The notes under the pieces were generated by a model. That model was not told where the DNA came from. It ran no database searches and worked only from the letters and a program-made list of their open reading frames with translations. The translations under genes and the position numbers were made by a program. A DNA stretch of 9,061 nucleotides from NCBI GenBank assembly GCA_030671565.1, contig DAOVIC010000068.1, forward strand, positions 1 through 9,061. The letters are read 5' to 3'. The stretch comes from Anaerohalosphaeraceae bacterium (GTDB taxonomy: Bacteria > Planctomycetota > Phycisphaerae > Sedimentisphaerales > Anaerohalosphaeraceae). Each line of letters begins with the position of its first letter. The stretch's first letter is position 1. This document shows, piece by piece, positions 7,212-9,061 of the stretch.

Positions 7212-8312
7212 ATGCAGGTTCCTTTGCTGGATCTTAAAGCTCAGTTTGCCACTATCAGAGATGAGGTCCTTGAGCAGGTTACTGACGTGCTGGACACGCA
7301 GCGTTGTATAGGCGGCCCAAAGGTCGAAGAACTCGAAAAGCAAATCGCAGAATATTGCGACTGTAAATATTCCGTAGGGTCATCAAGCGGGACAGATGCG
7401 ATCCTGGAGACCTTGATGAGTCTTAATATCGGACCAGGCGATGAGGTTATCACTACGCCTTTCACCTTTTTTGCTACTGCCGGCTGCATAGCCCGTACCG
7501 GTGCCAGGCCCGTATTTGTTGATATTGATCCCAAAACTTACAATATTGACCCGGCGTCCATCGAGTCTGTCATTACCGACAAGACTAAGGCGATCCTGCC
7601 CGTGCATCTTTTTGGGCAGATGGCGGACATGGATCCGATCATGGCGATTGCCGGTGCGCATAGCCTCGCTGTGGTCGAAGACGCCTGCCAGTCGATTTCA
7701 AGTACCTATAAGGGCAAAAAAGCCGGCAGCATTGGCACAGCCGGATGCTTTAGTTTCTTTCCCAGCAAAAATCTTGGCGCCATCGGTGACGGCGGCATGA
7801 CCGTAACAAATGACGAAAAATTATCCGAGCGGTTGAAGGTCATGAGGAATCACGGTCAGACGGGTGTATATGAGCATGCTTTAATAGGCGGTAATTTTCG
7901 GCTGGACCCGATACAGGCAGCGGCACTGCTGGTAAAACTGCCGCACCTGGACAACTGGTCCGCAGGACGAAGAAAGAACGCTGCTTACTACAATAAGAAA
8001 TTTTCCGGTACATCTGTTCAGACGCCTTACATCAGCGATGATTGTGTCTCGATTTATAACCAGTATGTCATACGTGTGCCCAGACGTGACGAAGTGCTTG
8101 CACACCTCAGAGCCAGCGACATCGGTTGTGCGGTATACTATCCAATGTCGCTTCATTTGCAGGAGTGTTTCGCATCATTGGGTTACAAGCAGGGCGATTT
8201 CCCGAATGCGGAAAAAGCATCGGCCGAAGTTATGGCACTTCCGGTTTATCCCGAATTGACTGATGAGATGAAAGACTTTGTTGTCGAGACAATTCTCACT
8301 TTCCTGGATTGA
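7212..8312 (+). CDS. DegT/DnrJ/EryC1/StrS-family sugar aminotransferase
   Basis: PLP-dependent (fold type I) enzyme that moves an amino group, usually from glutamate, to a keto-sugar bound to a nucleotide; such amino sugars go into O-antigen, capsule or other surface glycans. The protein has 366 residues, the normal length. The PLP lysine is K186 in SFFPSKNLGAIGDGG; D157 and Q160 in VVEDACQ contact the pyridine ring, S181 and the SSGTDA loop (58-63) the phosphate. PVFVDID (100-106) and PVHLFGQMADMD (130-141) are family hallmarks and are closest, from memory, to the WbpE-like branch acting on UDP-3-keto-hexuronate or similar sugars. N228-F-R-L-D replaces the common NSRLD. The ATG at 7212 has GGAG (7201-7204) seven bases upstream. 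It probably works with the SDR enzyme before it, but each has its own promoter, so they need not be one operon. Substrate is inferred only. Confidence 0.94.
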   Translation: MQVPLLDLKAQFATIRDEVLEQVTDVLDTQRCIGGPKVEELEKQIAEYCDCKYSVGSSSGTDAILETLMSLNIGPGDEVITTPFTFFATAGCIARTGARPVFVDIDPKTYNIDPASIESVITDKTKAILPVHLFGQMADMDPIMAIAGAHSLAVVEDACQSISSTYKGKKAGSIGTAGCFSFFPSKNLGAIGDGGMTVTNDEKLSERLKVMRNHGQTGVYEHALIGGNFRLDPIQAAALLVKLPHLDNWSAGRRKNAAYYNKKFSGTSVQTPYISDDCVSIYNQYVIRVPRRDEVLAHLRASDIGCAVYYPMSLHLQECFASLGYKQGDFPNAEKASAEVMALPVYPELTDEMKDFVVETILTFLD

Positions 8313-8336
8313 TATACTGACTGCGATTGAAAATAG

Positions 8337-8373
8337 CCGCTTTGTTCGCGGTAATTTATTTGTAAGCAAATAA
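8337..8373 (+). terminator. Terminator-like hairpins after the aminotransferase gene
   Basis: Two hairpins follow the stop codon. CCGC (8337-8340) pairs with GCGG (8348-8351) and is followed by TAATTTATTT. TTATTTG (8356-8362) pairs perfectly with CAAATAA (8367-8373) around TAAG and is followed by TTGTTGCTTT. Either could end transcription weakly; both lack a strong GC stem with a clean U-run. Confidence 0.3.
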
Positions 8374-8399
8374 TTGTTGCTTTACTCGTGGGCGTTTAC

Positions 8400-8413
8400 T
8401 ACCCTTAAGGGTA
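8400..8413 (+). promoter_or_regulatory. Perfect 14-bp palindrome before the UbiA-family gene
   Basis: TACCCTTAAGGGTA is its own reverse complement and ends seven bases before the AGGAGAG ribosome site (8421-8427). The position, right in front of a gene start, suits a dimeric repressor site. No clear promoter is visible; TTGTTG (8374-8379) with TACTAC (8397-8402) after 17 bp is a poor match that would overlap the palindrome. Confidence 0.35.
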
Positions 8414-8430
8414 CAAAACAAGGAGAGAGC

Positions 8431-9061
8431 ATGGCAGTAAGCGAAATGATAAGATTGGCTCGTCCGCATCAGTGGATAAAGAATGTTGTGGTCATTTTGC
8501 CGATCCTGTTTGCCAAACGTATAGACGATCGGCACGCATGGGCCAGTATACTTATCGCCGCGCTTGCCTTTTCATTTGCCTCGGCGTTCGCTTATATTAT
8601 AAACGATCTCAAAGATGCCGCCGCTGACCGTGACCACCCGCGGAAAAAGGATCGCCCCCTTGCATCGGGAAGTATAAGTATTCCCGCGGCAATTATCGAG
8701 GCGATATGTTTTCTTGCACTTGCCGCATTTGTCGCTTACAAAGTTTCGAACATAGTATTGATTATGATCGCGGTTTACGTTGTTTTGCAGATAAGCTATA
8801 CGGCATATCTTAAGCATACGGTACTCGTTGATGTCATCTGTATTGCGATGGGGTTTGTGCTTCGAGCGGTAGCAGGTGCAGTAGCCGTCGACGCGGCGAT
8901 CAGCCCATGGCTTTTCATCTGCATGTTCACGATATGCCTGTTCATGGGTTTCTGTAAACGGTTCAGCGAGGTTGTGATGATCGGCGATTTGACCCAGGCC
9001 GAAAATCACAGGCCGACGCTGATCTCATATACTCCCGAACTTCTAACTCACCTGATCACAC
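8431..9061 (+). CDS. UbiA-family polyprenyl-phosphate phosphoribosyltransferase-like protein, 3'-truncated
   Basis: Integral membrane enzyme of the UbiA prenyltransferase superfamily. The closest named type I recognise is decaprenyl-phosphate phosphoribosyltransferase, which joins phosphoribosyl pyrophosphate to a polyprenyl phosphate for envelope glycan synthesis. The 210 complete codons start with RPHQWIKNVVV (residues 11-21), then the first Asp-rich motif N58-D59-x2-D62-x3-D66-R67 running into HP, RP and LASG (to 80), which binds Mg and the diphosphate. Hydrophobic segments lie at about 36-57, 82-103, 107-125, 131-150 and 157-175. SPWLF (158-162), KR (176-177) and HRPTLISYTPELL (193-205) fit the same branch. 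The frame is open at the window end and about 80-100 residues are probably missing. ATG 8431 has AGGAGAG (8421-8427) three bases upstream. It lies 118 bp after the aminotransferase gene and fits an envelope-polysaccharide neighbourhood. The second Asp motif is not in view, so the donor and acceptor stay inferred. Confidence 0.9.
   Translation, partial: MAVSEMIRLARPHQWIKNVVVILPILFAKRIDDRHAWASILIAALAFSFASAFAYIINDLKDAAADRDHPRKKDRPLASGSISIPAAIIEAICFLALAAFVAYKVSNIVLIMIAVYVVLQISYTAYLKHTVLVDVICIAMGFVLRAVAGAVAVDAAISPWLFICMFTICLFMGFCKRFSEVVMIGDLTQAENHRPTLISYTPELLTHLIT

Noticed and set aside
8572..9009. 145-codon minus-strand frame
   Set aside because: It is antisense to the UbiA-family gene, whose NDxxDxxxDR motif and continuous membrane segments on the + strand decide the coding strand.

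Overview
All genes in this window lie on the + strand. The first four form a tight run: the 3' end of prfB (release factor 2), pepA (M17 leucyl aminopeptidase), folE (GTP cyclohydrolase I) and a 6-pyruvoyl-tetrahydropterin-synthase-like gene. Gaps are about 25-35 bp, so they look co-transcribed. After a 411-bp non-coding gap with several inverted repeats comes a stand-alone two-receiver response regulator (REC-PAS-REC). Three genes typical of surface-polysaccharide or nucleotide-sugar work follow: an SDR nucleotide-sugar epimerase/dehydratase, a DegT/DnrJ/EryC1-type sugar aminotransferase, and the 5' part of a UbiA-family decaprenyl-phosphate phosphoribosyltransferase-like membrane protein, cut off by the window end.

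The organism is a bacterium of medium GC. The 266-residue pterin synthase carries a second T-fold-like half in front of an active site spaced like the animal enzyme. With the gene set, this makes me think of a planctomycete, perhaps of the Phycisphaerae. That is a guess from family resemblance, not something the window proves.

Layout: 2-973 prfB (about 47 N-terminal codons missing); 1002-2552 pepA; 2589-3164 folE; 3200-4000 pterin synthase; 4001-4411 non-coding gap with a terminator-like hairpin, a branched foldable element and a leader hairpin; 4412-5830 REC-PAS-REC; 5989-6954 epimerase with its own sigma-70-like promoter; 7212-8312 aminotransferase with a strong promoter (TTGACG-17-GATAAT); 8313-8430 gap with hairpins and a perfect 14-bp palindrome; 8431-9061 UbiA-family gene, open at the 3' end.

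Functionally, FolE makes 7,8-dihydroneopterin triphosphate from GTP, and the next gene product is expected to use exactly that compound, so the two form a small pterin module. The epimerase and aminotransferase would reshape and aminate a nucleotide sugar, and the UbiA-like enzyme would move a sugar-phosphate group onto a polyprenyl phosphate; together they look like the edge of an envelope glycan cluster. I see no CRISPR array, mobile element, rRNA or tRNA, and no clear unknown defence or other new system. The most unusual items are the tandem-domain pterin synthase and the structured 4219-4298 region.
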